A stretch of DNA of 64,000 nt from Moringa oleifera (taxonomy: Eukaryota > Streptophyta > Magnoliopsida > Brassicales > Moringaceae), in the NCBI GenBank assembly GCA_021397835.1, contig JAJFZO010000191.1:4531001-4595000 (forward strand), written 5' to 3'. Of the stretch, positions 24,699 to 37,600 are shown piece after piece. Below the pieces are notes generated by a model that saw only the letters and a program-made list of their open reading frames with translations, ran no database searches and was not told the DNA's origin. The position numbers and the translations under genes were made by a program. Numbering within the stretch: the stretch's first letter is position 1; every line of letters begins with the position of its first letter.

Positions 24699-26529
24699 AT
24701 GGCGTTGAGAATGGCTATGCTAAAATCCGCCGCCTGTGACACGGGGCACATGGCAGGATTAAGGAGGTTGCTGCACGTAGCTGCCCTGACTCCACCGTTG
24801 GATGGTGTCATCGAACGTCCGGCCACGTCACCGCCATCAGTTTTGCCGGAGTTTGATCAGAACCACCCAAGTCATATCAACTACAAAAACATGGGATTCG
24901 GGTTCTCTAGTTTCTTCTTTGGTGGATCCATGGAGCTCATGGCTGTTCCCAAGAAGAAGGTAATGAAAATTAACTTCCTTTTTTTTGTCCTTTTCTTAAG
25001 TACTGTCCATTTTATCATTGCCAATTTGAAAGTTAAGTTATTTGGATTAGTTCCTCTTAATAGGGCTCCAGGATTTGGATTTGGTTTTGGATTATTGATA
25101 ATGAGTTAGGGCTTATAAGAGCATCTTGGGGTTTTAGAATCTGTATCATCTGGGTTTCGCATTGGTTATTTAAATTCATTCGACGGACGCATATTACTGC
25201 TTTATTGCTGTATTGAGAAGAAATTTTGAACTTGATCCTTTTTTTTCTTGTTTGCTCTTAGTCCAATGGTCTAATTTCTTATTAGGTTCTACTCACTTCA
25301 TTTTGGCTTTAATGTGTTCTTCTGAGTACGATACTATTGCCTGTGTCAGTTCTATCCGAAGCCAATTCAACGGGATTCTATCTTTTGGTTTCTGTGGATT
25401 GGCTCAAAATGGTAATCGAAGTATCATACTAGTTCTTGGTGATTTTATGCTTGACTATGAGATTTTCATTTCATCAATACGATTCTTTAACAAAATTATA
25501 TATTTCTTTGTGTGCTGTGATTCACGTCAATTCAGTGAATGAGTTGGCCTCTTCTTATGAGTTTATTTAGACAATGCTTGTGTCCCCTGAGACGACTTTA
25601 TACATGATCTTCTTTATTTTAATCTTTAGTTTACATTTTTGTTGGGCGAATGCAAAACAGTTTGAGTTTGGTGTTTGATATTTTACTTCGATCAATCATG
25701 CAGGTTTCTCGCCATAAGAGAGGCATAAGAAACGGACCAAAGGCTCTGAAACCTATTCCAGTGATTATCCGTTGCAAGTAAGCATTTCTTTTTTTCTCCC
25801 CAATTGATTTACCTAGTTGCATTTCTTGATGAATGTATGAAAGTCAATTTTTCTGGGAAATATATCTTCAATGTCATGATTACTTATACTTTCTGTGGAT
25901 ATGTGGGGATGTTGGGCATGCATTTCGGACAAACGACTGATTCTTGTTTTAAAGATCGACTTCTTGATCATTTTCTTTTTATATGAATCTGTAGCAATAA
26001 TAAATTAGTTTTCTCAGAAGTCTTGTTTCTGGGAAGTAAGAACACTTTTTGTCCTCTTTATTCCATGTCTTGGTAACGCCTGGTTGACTTAGCAAACATG
26101 ACAATGCCCGTAAAGCAACCAATGGGTTAGTTAGTCCTCCTATCAAGTAACAACGGAAATAAAGATGATCAGTAAGTTTGCTGACACTGAAGGCATCTGT
26201 TGAAGTGAAGCCTTCAGCATGAAGACGAAAGTAGAAGCTTATCATGGCATGTTCTTTGCCAACGACTTTGTATAGGAGCTCTTTCTAGTTGTTTTGGTTT
26301 AGTTCAATGCACTCACACCTGGGGAAAGATGAAGAACTGTTACAAGAACTCCCATGCTTTATATTTCCGTCTATTCATGTCTTCATCTTTTATTATGAAA
26401 ATTGCTTTTGCTACAAATGGTGATGCATATCTACTGTTGATCTTGTTCAGGAGCTGTGGTCGAGTTAAGCTGCCACATTTCTACTGTTGCAGTGGGGATA
26501 GAGGTAGCACCGGGGAGCAGAACAGTTGA
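24699..26529 (+). CDS. Mitochondrial large ribosomal subunit protein bL32m
   Basis: Three exons: 24699-24959, 25704-25777 and 26451-26529, giving 137 residues. An N-terminal ~75-residue Ala/Leu/Arg-containing region resembles a mitochondrial presequence plus linker. The conserved L32 core follows: MAVPKKKVSRHKRGIRNG (about 81-98) and the zinc-ribbon CKSCG...YCC with Cys at about 111, 114, 124 and 125. bL32 sits in the large subunit near the exit tunnel region. The last intron (25778-26450) is long and contains stray ORFs that are not exons. Several in-frame Met codons exist near the start (24699, 24711, 24717); the first ATG of the frame was chosen. Confidence 0.9.
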
Positions 26530-27368
26530 TCAAACATTGGCTTCATTTACTGTGGGTGGCACATTGAAACATTACTGGGCATATAAATTGAAGTTTTGTT
26601 GTAGTTTCTAGAAACAATCATCTGTGCTTTATGAATAGCATTTTGTGACACTCTTGCTGCTGGTGTTGAATCTGATGCCAACTAGTTTAGCTTTGTTATC
26701 TGACTAACAAAAAGAGATGAGCAGGTGCTGGGCTTTGAATCACTTCTGTACAAAGGGAATTCAGCTTACAGTTGAGAACAAAGTGGGATAGTCCCTTGAT
26801 GAAAAACTAAGTACACTCCTTTTAGTGATTCAAGTTTCTTGTCCGGATCAGCACCAAAGCACTCATACTGAAATGTCTGATATAATTCTCTTCAAATATT
26901 AGTCAGCATGAAATGGAAAGAAAAAAGAGGAAGATGGAAACAAATTCACGGATGGGAGCAAAAAGCTTGCCGGAAGCCCATCCTTGTTTACTTTGCCAGA
27001 AAAATCTTTATTAGGTTGTGAGAATTCACGAATCTAATACTCTATACTGTGCTTGTGAACGTGACAAAGGTGGTGACCAGTTGGGCTTGTACATGAGGTC
27101 GGATCGGGCCAAGTGTAAATGGGCTGCGTTCAGAGTGAGCAGGAGGGTTGATTAGGTGCGCTTTGTGTGCAATTCGGCCGGATGTGCCGGCGGGCGCCAT
27201 TGCAGTTTGTGCTTGCGATTCCCCTTTTTCACGTGGGGCAGCTTTTTTTTTTTTTTTTTATTGTCTGTTAATCTATTGTTACCGTAGACATATAAATGGA
27301 AAAAGATTATAAAAAAGGGGGGCTCCAAGAAATTCAAAGGGAGGGTTTTAGGGGGTTTTGAGGCAGCA
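26530..27368. other. bL32m 3' flank and promoter of the GCK gene
   Basis: No exon recognised. GGGCC/TGGGCT words around 27106-27127 and a 19-T run near 27242-27260 lie in the proximal promoter or 5' UTR of the GCK gene. Confidence 0.5.
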
Positions 27369-28049
27369 ATGGGAGGTCATCTCTCTGCGAGCACAACTAC
27401 GAACCCTAACGATTCTCACAAATCTAACTCGCCACCTAACTCGCCGCCGATTCCCACTGATCGTGACTCGATACCATTCTCAGCGAACCGTAACGCTATG
27501 TCTTCCCTAGATCCTAAAACGCTGGACTCAAACGCCAAATCTCCCGACAGTAATACCCTAGATAAACAATATTCAACGCAGGCTTCTGATTCCTTGGTTG
27601 ATTCCCAAAGTCAACAAGAAACCAAAGGCATAGACCGAGATCCAGATCAATCCAAGGAGACTAAAAATGGAGAAGAAATTGAAGGAGAAGGAGAAGAAGA
27701 GGAAGAGGAAGGAGAGTGTGGGTTTTGCCTGTTCATGAAGGGAGGTGGTTGCAAGGATAGCTTCATTGCTTGGGAGAAGTGTATTGAAGACGCTGAGAAG
27801 AACAAAGAGGAGATTGTGGAGAAGTGCTATGAGGCTACCGCCGCCTTGAAGAAGTGTATGGAGGCTCATGCCGATTACTATGAGCCAATTCTGCGTGCAG
27901 AGAAGGCGGCAGAGGAGGAGGCCATCAAGGAGTTGGAGAGAGAAAAGGCCATGGAAAGAGAAAAGGATGCAGAGGCTGCCCAGAGGAATCCAGTTTCCAA
28001 GGAATTGGAGCAGAAAGTTGAATCCAATGCTGGTTCAACCGGTCAATGA
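27369..28049 (+). CDS. GCK-domain protein with twin CX9C cysteines
   Basis: Single exon, 226 residues. Residues 1-100 are a low-complexity Ser/Asn/Pro-rich region followed by an acidic run of Glu (about 102-115). The GCK domain (about 116-176) begins ECGFCLFMKGGGCKDSF and has six Cys at 117, 120, 128, 138, 153 and 163. C128-x9-C138 and C153-x9-C163 form a twin CX9C pattern. The C-terminus is a charged helix rich in Glu/Lys/Ala (about 176-226), probably coiled coil. Plant GCK proteins (after the Gly-Cys-Lys motif) have no firmly assigned function; the cysteine spacing resembles mitochondrial intermembrane-space proteins imported by Mia40, which is inference here. The ATG at 27369 follows a pyrimidine/purine-rich leader with no upstream in-frame alternative. 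Confidence 0.9.
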   Translation: MGGHLSASTTTNPNDSHKSNSPPNSPPIPTDRDSIPFSANRNAMSSLDPKTLDSNAKSPDSNTLDKQYSTQASDSLVDSQSQQETKGIDRDPDQSKETKNGEEIEGEGEEEEEEGECGFCLFMKGGGCKDSFIAWEKCIEDAEKNKEEIVEKCYEATAALKKCMEAHADYYEPILRAEKAAEEEAIKELEREKAMEREKDAEAAQRNPVSKELEQKVESNAGSTGQ

Positions 28050-31000
28050 GAGGGTTAGGTTTCGCCTGATATTTGGTTTTGAATATAATCTATGATTTTC
28101 TGGCACCAAATTTTGTGAGCATTGGCTGCGATGAACCTAAATGTTAGGTTTATTTTTTCGCAAAAGATATATTGAAACCAAGAGCGAAGGTAATTGTGAG
28201 ATCACGAGTATGAAAGAGATTGGCTTATGATACTATGAAACACTAACCAATGTTTCCTCTCAGATAACCAATAAGTGGGTGATGATTTTATCACTTGAAA
28301 AACAGTCATTATTAATGATGTATTACTTCTGTTTCTGTGTCACTTATTTGATTCAGATACTGACGTTATATGCTAAATATATGGTGCTTTATTTCTGTGA
28401 TGTACTGACTGAAAAGCCCAAAAATGATGTGTGTTTTTTTTTTTTTCCTTAATGGTTAGTTTCAGAAAGACATGAAACATACTGCATTGTGATTAGTACT
28501 TATCTGAGGTCCTGGGTTAGAGCATCTTGTGTTTGATGACATTCAGCCTGATGACTACTACCTCAAATTTCTCTTCCATGGTGTTAGCTAATAGTTCTAT
28601 TGATTGGTCTACTCATGCTTATTGATATCAATACCTTCACTCTGCAGCAAGAGTTGTGACTGTGTTTTGGATAAGTCTATCTATTACTAAGATTATTGCC
28701 TTTCATTTGTTTGGGGCTAATTGATACGCACATTATGATCTTATGGGTTAATGCTTTTGCTAACTAGGACATTGGCGTTTGAATTTCCTTTTGATGGATG
28801 CAAATAAGGAAAAATAAATATTGAAAACTAATGCAAGATAATGATAAGCAATGTGTGTGTTTGAACTTCAAATATTCTTGATTACGCGTGATAATTTCTG
28901 TTAGTGTGATGAGAAATATGTATGATGATTAATTGGCGTGATCAGAATATGTATGATGATTAATGGGCATGCCCTTTTTGCAGTTATTGTTCTTCTTCAT
29001 TTGGAAGGTTGAAAAAATTTTCAGTTTTCATGTTGCATGCGCAAGAAGCTTCTAGGACAGAGGTTCCTGTTATTTTTGTGACATGTGGCTAACTTTTTGT
29101 TTTTTGTTCTTACTTCCATATTCCGTATTGTCTAGCAGATGGGGAGGATTTTATTCCTAGTGCCTCTCCCTTAGCATCGCTGCTTCTATATTCTTTGTTG
29201 ATTAAGTTTGTGCTCTTGAACTTTAGTTGATTGCCAACTGACTTGCTATGTCTAATTTTTTTGAACTTGGAGTGGAGCTTGGAAGCGGTTGAGCAGGTTT
29301 AGTCTGATTGACTTGATATTTTGCTTTATTTTTCTTCATTTCTTTTTTTCATTTTTTTTTTTTCCGTGGGTGGAGAGGGGAGGTTAGGACGAGTTCATTG
29401 ATGGTTGTTGTCAGAGTTGGTTGTATCTCTATAACTGTAGCAACTTAGATGAAAAGAATCAGCATTGGGCTGGAATTATGTGTAGATGATGGGATTAAGG
29501 AAGTCTGGTGAAGGTACATGTTACTGACAAACCACAGAATTTTTTCAGCATCTTGAGAGAAATGCATGAATTAACGTGAGCAATGGCAGCTAGTATTTAG
29601 GTTTCAAGTGCATAAGCTCATTTTTGGCTCCATGATCTAGCTGCTTGGACTTGTGGAATTGGACCTGTGCATGGTAAAATATAAAAGCAATACATCAGGC
29701 TGAGAGGTAACTGGTTTAACTAAGAGATGTGGTGTGAATCCCAATTAGTTTGAGAATAGCAATTTGTCTGTTACTAGGGAAGTTAAGCAGTCAAGATTGT
29801 TTCCTTTTAGTGGAGCTGCCCATCTGTCCAGAGCTCATGAGCCATTTGGCATAAATTAGTCTTTCTTTTTGTGGTGAATTGATAATGTTGATTTTTTTGT
29901 AATTGCTAGTCTTAATCTGGAGGGGTACCTGATTTTCTCATTCAGGACCATGTGGTCTGCGCTAAAGCCAGTAAAGAGAGCACTAGGGATGTGCTTAACA
30001 GTAAATCTTTTTATCTCCTTGATGCCTAGTTTTCAATGATGAGGACAGGTAATGCCTGGTTTATCACTCTGGGAAGAAGTGTTTCCCTTATTGTTTTGTG
30101 TTTTACCGTGCATTCACAGACTTTGCCCTTCTAAAAGAATATGTTAATCCATCAGATGGAATAATGCTTTATTGTAAATGCAGTAGGAGGTATATTTGGA
30201 CAGAATTCGCACTTGATATCTCTTTGTTTCTGACTTTGGGATTTAAAGTTCTGCCAGAAGTGCAAATTGTAAAAAATAAATATTATATTGAACTTGATAG
30301 AAAAGAAGCAACTGTTTTTAACTCAATTCCATGCTAATTTTATGGGGCTTAATATTTTTAAATGGTAATATGTGGAATTCTATGCTACAGTTCTGATTGT
30401 TCCAGAATGCCCATGCTGTCATATTTCAGCTGGCTGCTGATGAATATGATTGAGAAACCCATTTGTTAAGAAATTCTCTGTTTCTTTCTTTCAGTTCATC
30501 TGAACTCCATAGAAAGGAGACTGTCTTCTGCCAACATTGTAGATAATAATCTGGGTGTTATAAGACAGCCAAGATTCTCTTGATCTGTCTTATCAAGTAT
30601 AACACCCTGGTATGGCGCTCATGAATCAAAAGGAAAACAGCAGCCTGAGAAATTGAAGATCTTATTGAAAACTATCACAAGGGGATACATTACAGGAACA
30701 TATGCAAGGCTGCTTCAGGGCACATTCCCAGCACATAACAACTGGTTCCTCTATCATGTTATTTGTCAGAGTTTTAGAGCTTATGTTGCCAATTGTATAT
30801 TGTCCTGCTCAGACTTTGACTTAGATACACAACCTAAAGACCAAGCAACGACCTACAAAGCGATTACCTGGCAGCCATAAAAATTGAATGAAATAGCTGA
30901 ATTTACAAAACAAAGTGCTAATCAGATACTCTGCTGCCTGAAGATGGTTAGAATTTTCCCCGTAATTCTCTTTCAGTTGTCAATTACATTCAGCAAAGTC

Positions 31001-31054
31001 CTTTCTTCTTATCTTTCCATCTAATTTTCTTGGGTTAGAAGTTTCTACCCCTGT
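28050..31054. other. Three-kilobase intergenic region, no gene recognised
   Basis: The GCK 3' UTR lies at the left and the 3' UTR of PHO1 copy A at the right. Moderate AT content; only short ORFs (for example at 30098 and 30653) without family features. A bulged hairpin lies at 30553-30607. Confidence 0.5.
30553..30607. repeat. Imperfect hairpin with 9 + 7 bp stems
   Basis: GGGTGTTAT (30553-30561) pairs with ATAACACCC (30599-30607), and AAGACAG (30562-30568) pairs with CTGTCTT (30585-30591). This leaves a one-sided bulge (30592-30598) and a 16-nt loop. Non-coding surroundings. Confidence 0.5.
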
Positions 31055-34000
31055 TTATTCATCCTTATCTTCATCTTCGTCGTAGTTGAAAGGCAGTGGC
31101 ACAGACTTGAATGCCCGAAATTTGCCGACATTGTTCAGATGCTCATTCTCTAACCTGTTCAATCAACAGTAAGGATTGAAAATGAAAATTTTGATCTTAT
31201 TGCATGGAGCACAAAAGTCAAGGATTTAAGTTAGCTATTCAGAGGAAGTGAATACCTGAAGAAACTCCAGATGCCCCGACGAATGATCTCCAAGCTGGCA
31301 ACAATGGCAATCAAGGTTTCTCTGTGTAAGAAAGACACCTGGAAATCCAGCACTGTCTGCAACCATGCGAATCTCAAGAGAACATTCAGGACCTGATAAT
31401 CAAATGAACTCCGTGATCAGAATTGGTTGATATGTTATATCTTTCTAATTTTCACAATCTGCTTTTGCTTACTCACCATGGCTCCATAGTAGATACTTTT
31501 GTGAGGAACAAGAAGCTTGTCTCTCAGCCAACGATTCCTGGAGTGGCGCTGCAGAAGCCCCCAGTCAAGAACAAGGTCCCAATATGTGCCGAAGATTGCT
31601 GCAATGGCTGAGAAAATCCAGGCTATAGCTTTCCAGGCAACTCCCTTGTTGAGACTGTAAGCTGTTCTCAAGCAAACAGCTATAATTGTCACGAAATACT
31701 TCAACCCATTGTACCCTTGCATAGGATCTTTCTCTTCAAACAGGCGTCTCAGGCACTGCAACCAAAACAATAATGTAAGGGTCCATCCATGGCTGCTATG
31801 AGGCTCAACAGAGTTTCTGAAAGTTTTGCTTGGGCACAGCTGAGATGCAAGAAGAGATAAGTAGCGTACCTGAAGGAGGCGAGACCAGTAAGGAATCACA
31901 GCGACAATGAAGTAGAAAGTTTTGTAGACATCGTTGCTTTTGCAGGTATTTTCTCTGAGTCTATAGTCTCCCCAGCCATAGTAGCAAATGTAGAACTCCA
32001 GGCTTCTGAATGCTTGCACCTGCAGCCATACAGTAAGCAACACTTACAGCGATTGTGAAAAAGAAAAAGAACGAATTGAGTGAAGAAAACGTAGAGCGCA
32101 GGCTATTTCACCCACCTGGCTGGTAAACTGATCCGCCAAGAAGAAATCTGGGAGCGTGACCTACAAAAACAAGACCAACTCATTTCAGTTCAACGTCTCC
32201 CAGCAATTAATAATCAGAACTGCAAAGTGAAAAAAAACATAGTTTACCTTGTAGAGAGGAGCAGCAATACAGTGAAACACACATGCCAGGAAGAAGAAGC
32301 GGCTTGAACGATATAAGATGTTGAATGGGAACAGCAGTACGATGACCATGAGCTGCAGAGAACGGGAGATGGCATGAATTAATAAAACCAATTCTGTTTA
32401 AATGTGCGGAAATCAAATTGAAACAAATAAAGAAAAGGATAGTCGAAACTGACCAGAACCAAGTTGAGTGGGAGAAGTTCAGTGAACGCTTTGTAATCTT
32501 TTGTTTTGGGATCCATCTCCATATCAAGGTTCAAGAGGACACAAACTAGAGCTAAAACCCCAAAACCAAAACTCAGAAGGAGAACTTCTCTGTAACCCAG
32601 TTCGGTTCCTTGCTTGAAACCAAATATGAAGGAGTAATTGACCCGGTATCGCCTCCAGTAGTATATATTAGCAGCATACATGAGCATGTGAAGAACAATG
32701 AATCCAAACAAGCTGCACGATGCCATAACTTGTTAGATACACAGCTTACGTTGCAGCATCTTAACAGGGCAAGGTTCTGTCTGTACAGCAACTGGGTTAA
32801 GCTGAAGAAGTAATACCTGTAAAGAGGAAACATGGTCTCCATATACAGGATCTGTCCTGCAGTGCCCATGATATTACGGGCACGGATGATCAGAGCAAGG
32901 GCTACAATGAGGGAGATGGTACAGCCAACGAAGAAACCTGAAGATTCCCACAGCAAACACTGCTTTTGGTCAGAAAATCATGTACTTCCACTATAAGCAA
33001 AGTGAATAATTGTGGGCATGGAAACCTTAATTACCTGTAGAGAACGTTACTCTATGCCTTTCTCTCTTCGCTTTTGGTCTTAAGACACGCATGCCTTTGC
33101 TTCGGTTTGAGTTTGCGAAATGCTTGATAAAGGTGATCTCAACCCTCTCCATTAGCTTGGCAACCTGTAATTTATAGCACAGCAGCCTTTATTGATCAGG
33201 TCATGGAGAGCTTAATCAGTGTTGATCAATCAGCCTAAGCTTATGAAGTTTTATGCATATATCATATAGCTTCAGAGAGGTTTGAGTTCTTGATCTTTTA
33301 GTGTTCATCAGACAGAAATATTCTAACCTCCTCAGAGCTGCCGAGGTATGAGTTATCCACAATTCCCATGTATGCTTTGGCTGCATTCCTTGAACTGATC
33401 TGCAAGAATGAAGCACCCAAATATAAGCTGACTTGAAAGGTAAATTGAGGAAGCTGGATCAATATTTATCTGGAGATCGAGATATACCTTGTCATATTTC
33501 TTCATGATCTTCGAGAATGCCAACGTGTTCAAAAAGCTGTTCCATTCATGAATCCAAGGATTAAATACCATATGAAGAAAATAGTCAAAATGGACTAACT
33601 AACCAACTGGAAAAGAATTGATACAGAAGCAGTCATGGATTACCTATAACTCTTAAGGAGGCGAAGCTTTTGGTAGAATTCGATGAATGCTCGTTTAAGT
33701 TGTAACTCAACTTTCTGTAGATTTTCCCTGGTGAACTTGAGCTCTTGTTGCTTGGGGACCTTGAGGACGGTTTTAATGGTGGAACGAGGAGTCTCGATAC
33801 TATCATTGAATGTCACACGGTCGAGTATTTCCAATGGAGCTAGTCTTCTAGCCTGCCTTAGTTTCTGAACTTGAAGGTTTTGGTTGGTACTAGTACTTCT
33901 CCTGTTGTTGTTGTTTTCATCTTGATCATCACCTGATCCATCTGAATTCCCATTGCTGCTTGGCCCGTTCTCTTCAATGGCATCCATGGGTTCCACTCTT

Positions 34001-34679
34001 CCTGCACATCAGTTCACAACTATATTCAAGGTATCCGAAATAAAGCTTCTGGTTTGATCTGAAAATGGCTGGATTCAGAAAACTTACTGGTTGATCTGGC
34101 CCGAGATGGAACAGAAACGGCCAATGCAGCTGTAGAAGTTGCAACATCAGAGGCCAGACGAGTCATCTCCGCAGACCAGTCTGGCCATTGCCATCCTGTT
34201 GGGTTCTCAACTTTTATCCTGAAAGCAATCAGAGCGTCCATCTGCTTGCTCAGCATCTCAGCCTCCTTCATCACCTCCTGCACTTTCGCCTTGTAAAACT
34301 TGTCAACCTTGTTGAACTCATCGTCAAGCCTTCTGAAGTACACCAACTCGTACTCTCCTCCTTCGTCTGCAGCCATCAGGAAAGTTGTGTGATAACTCTC
34401 CAGGCCGTCCCGGTTCACAGAATTCACCATAATCGCCTGGTTTTCGATATCAGGCGACGTCGACGGGCTCACAGAATGGTAACTTGGCCTCAGCGTCAGC
34501 CCGCTAAAAGCTCTATACAGTGAGAAGTTCCTCCTGAGAGCAGCTCCTGTGGGCTGCGGCTTGGTTCTTTGCTTGAAACGGTGGATATCTTTCAGGAGAG
34601 TTTTCAGATAATTGTAATTCATGTAAGCCTCCTGCCATTCAGGCACCATTTGCGACCTGAATTCCTTCCCAAACTTCAT
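31055..34679 (-). CDS. PHO1: PHO1-family SPX-EXS membrane protein, copy A
   Basis: Thirteen exons: 34679-34088, 34001-33644, 33536-33488, 33399-33328, 33164-33035, 32937-32817, 32712-32454, 32352-32248, 32160-32116, 32019-31870, 31755-31477, 31392-31256 and 31154-31055. They give 798 residues. The SPX domain covers about 1-335 (MKFGKEF start, [41 protein letters not shown]) and senses inositol pyrophosphates through its lysine cluster. Several transmembrane helices follow (about 400-560), then the EXS domain with [22 protein letters not shown] and [13 protein letters not shown]1 proteins export phosphate or affect shoot phosphate signalling from Golgi/endosomal and plasma membranes. The lineage resembles the Arabidopsis PHO1;H3/H7 group by neighbourhood (recall). 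Tandem paralog of the 38598-41883 gene. Confidence 0.94.
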
Positions 34680-37600
34680 TTTCCGGCAGATTTAACCAGT
34701 AAGAGTGAACTAACAACAATGGTTCAGAGCTTCCAAATACAAATTTTCCTTAGCTTTGACAGTAACCCAGAAGAGAAAACGAAGCAGAAAGGAGAGAACA
34801 AAGTGAATGGCAAGTTGATAACGATGGAGGGCTCTGGGTCTGATCATATATAGACGGCTGATGGAGACTGTTTCCACCTAATTCTCTTTGTTGAATATTC
34901 AAATGCTAGCGTGAGCAGACACGCACTCACTGTGTTCTAGGCCTCTTTTAACGAGATTGCTCCTTGTTTTCCTTACTGAGAAAGTAGGATTGAAGCTTGT
35001 TTGTTTGCATGGAAAATGAAATTCACTTTAGTTAGTGGAGGCACTCACTCTTTGACCCCTTGAAATTTATCACAAGATTAGAAAAATGGAAGATTCCTGT
35101 GTGGTCTGGGTATGCTTTAATTGATTGATTAAGAGACAACAACAACTAAAGTAGTTAATTTGGTAATTAAAGCCCATTAAGAGATTAGTTAATCAAAAAT
35201 TAATATAATATGAAAAATCATGCCATCATTCAATAATTGCTTTGAATTTTTATCTGTTAATAGTACACAAAATAGTAATTTCAGTATAATTCAAATGTTA
35301 TGGGTGGAGGTCTATATCCTTTGTGATTTAAGTTTGAAAAGATATTGATACTTGATAATTCCATAAAAAATTATTATTTTATTTATTTATATTTATACTA
35401 TATTAATATTATAAATTATAAAAAAATAATTTTCAATTTAAAAAAAAATAGTATCAACTCATATCACTAAAACATTTAAACTGTTAATACAAATGATTTT
35501 CATAATTTTATTAATATTTTTTTCAATATATAAATCAAGTTCTTAAATATCTTTTATTATAATATCATGTTTTAACATAGCTTAAAAATTATATTATAAA
35601 TAATATATAATCAAAATTTGTATATATATTTTTAAAAATTATGAAAATACATCATAAATAATAAAATATGTAATAATTAAAATTTTAAAATAAATAACAC
35701 TTACAATATAATGCAAACTAAAATAATTCATATTTATAAAATAAACTAAATAATAATAATTTTATTAAAATTATACTAAGATGACTTTTTATTAGTTTCT
35801 CTTTTTCCCTCTTTATGACTTCTTATTAAAGCAACGATATAACAAACCTTGCTCTCGATTGTATTCTTGTCAATAGAAGATTAATCTCGTTATAAAAATA
35901 ATAATTAAAAAATAAATAGACTTTTTCCGTAATTAGTGTTCAAAATCAACTCTACTTTTCCAAAAATCAAACAAACCCTTTGAATAAAAAGCTCAATCTC
36001 AGAATTTAATTAATATTTTTTAATTTAATAATCTTAGTTCTCTTAAGGAAACGGCATAAAAGTAAGGGTTGAGACCCACAGAATTGTTTCCACGTAAAAA
36101 ACGACAATAATATAATATATATTCTTGTCTTGGAAGAATTTAAATCCGATTTTCAGACAATCAGAAAATTCAAAGGGTTTGAATAAAATCAGACCCGTTG
36201 ATTTCAATTGAGATTTTTATGAATTAATTATGTTAATTTCTTAACTAATCTCCCTGACCATGTCTACCAATCCTGACCCTTGTGTGGACATAGTTGAACC
36301 AAGTCTTGTTTTTAGAATAATAATAATTATTATTATTATTTAATTATTTTTATATTAAAATATTCACTTTTTGAAATCAAACGACGTTTTAATACCGTGT
36401 CAACTAATTAAAATCTATTTTTTTCATTCTCCTTAGATTGTCGCGTAATCCAGCAAACAAATATTGCAATAACGAGAAAATCAGGAAGTCAATCATTTTT
36501 CTTCCTCAATTTTTTTTTTTTTTATTTCAACTTGTCACGGGTAACTATTATGTAGCGAGCATTGTTAATTGCAATAAAGTGGTCACACGTGATTAATTAT
36601 TTATATTTAAAATTAAAAAACATTTTAAGGTTATAAAATATTTATATAATATAATTATCGATTTAATAAATTTTAAGAAAATTTAATATTTTTTTAATTT
36701 TTAATTATAAATAATATATATTTACTTCATTTCCACGTGATCTTGAGCATGGTGTTGCTTATATAATAATGTTGTCATGATTGTTATAAAAAGATTTATT
36801 CAGACAAAAGTAACATAAGTTAAGCGTGGCAATGACGCAGCGCACTGCTAAGACGGTCACCTTCATCCTCTTTGTTAAAGTCAGTTTTAGTAAGGGATAA
36901 TTTGGTCAGAGTGGGATCATTTTACGTCCCAAGAAACAAGTGAAATGACTAAATTGTCCTTGCATATTTTTTTTAAGAAAAGAACTAATCTACTGTTCTT
37001 TTTTTTTCCTGTTATTTGGTTCACTTTATATTATAAATATTATTCGTTTTGAATATTTAATTGTTTTAAAATTTATTTTTAAAATTATTTTTTAATGCTT
37101 TAAAATATGTTTATCAAATTTAATGTATCAATAATATTATGTTGTTTAGTATTTTATATTTTTTAAATAATATAAAATGTTAAATTATATAATGTAAATT
37201 AAAATTGTTTTGATATGATTTAATTTGGATTGTAATTTAAATAATTATAAAAATTAATAATATTTTTATTAAAAATTCTAAAAATGATTCAAATAAATTT
37301 TACATCTCATTTCAAATTCTATTTTTCAAGTTTGAACAATTTTCAAATCACGGGGTTACCTTTTTATAATTTTTTTAAAATTTTTGATTATATAAAATTA
37401 AAAATATAAATTTTTAATATTCAAATTTTTTAATTTTTTAAATAATAATTCAAATATATATATATATATATATAAATTTCAAATCATTGTACAAAATCTC
37501 AATTTGAATATTATCAAGTTTTAAATTTTTTAACTAAGTTTAAATTAAAACCAAATTAAAATATTTGAGATACAATTCTTCCCATTAATCTTGAGAATCT

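Noticed and set aside
26329..26529. 66-codon ORF read as a separate gene
   Set aside because: Only its 3' part (26451-26529) is real, as the last exon of bL32m with the zinc-ribbon.
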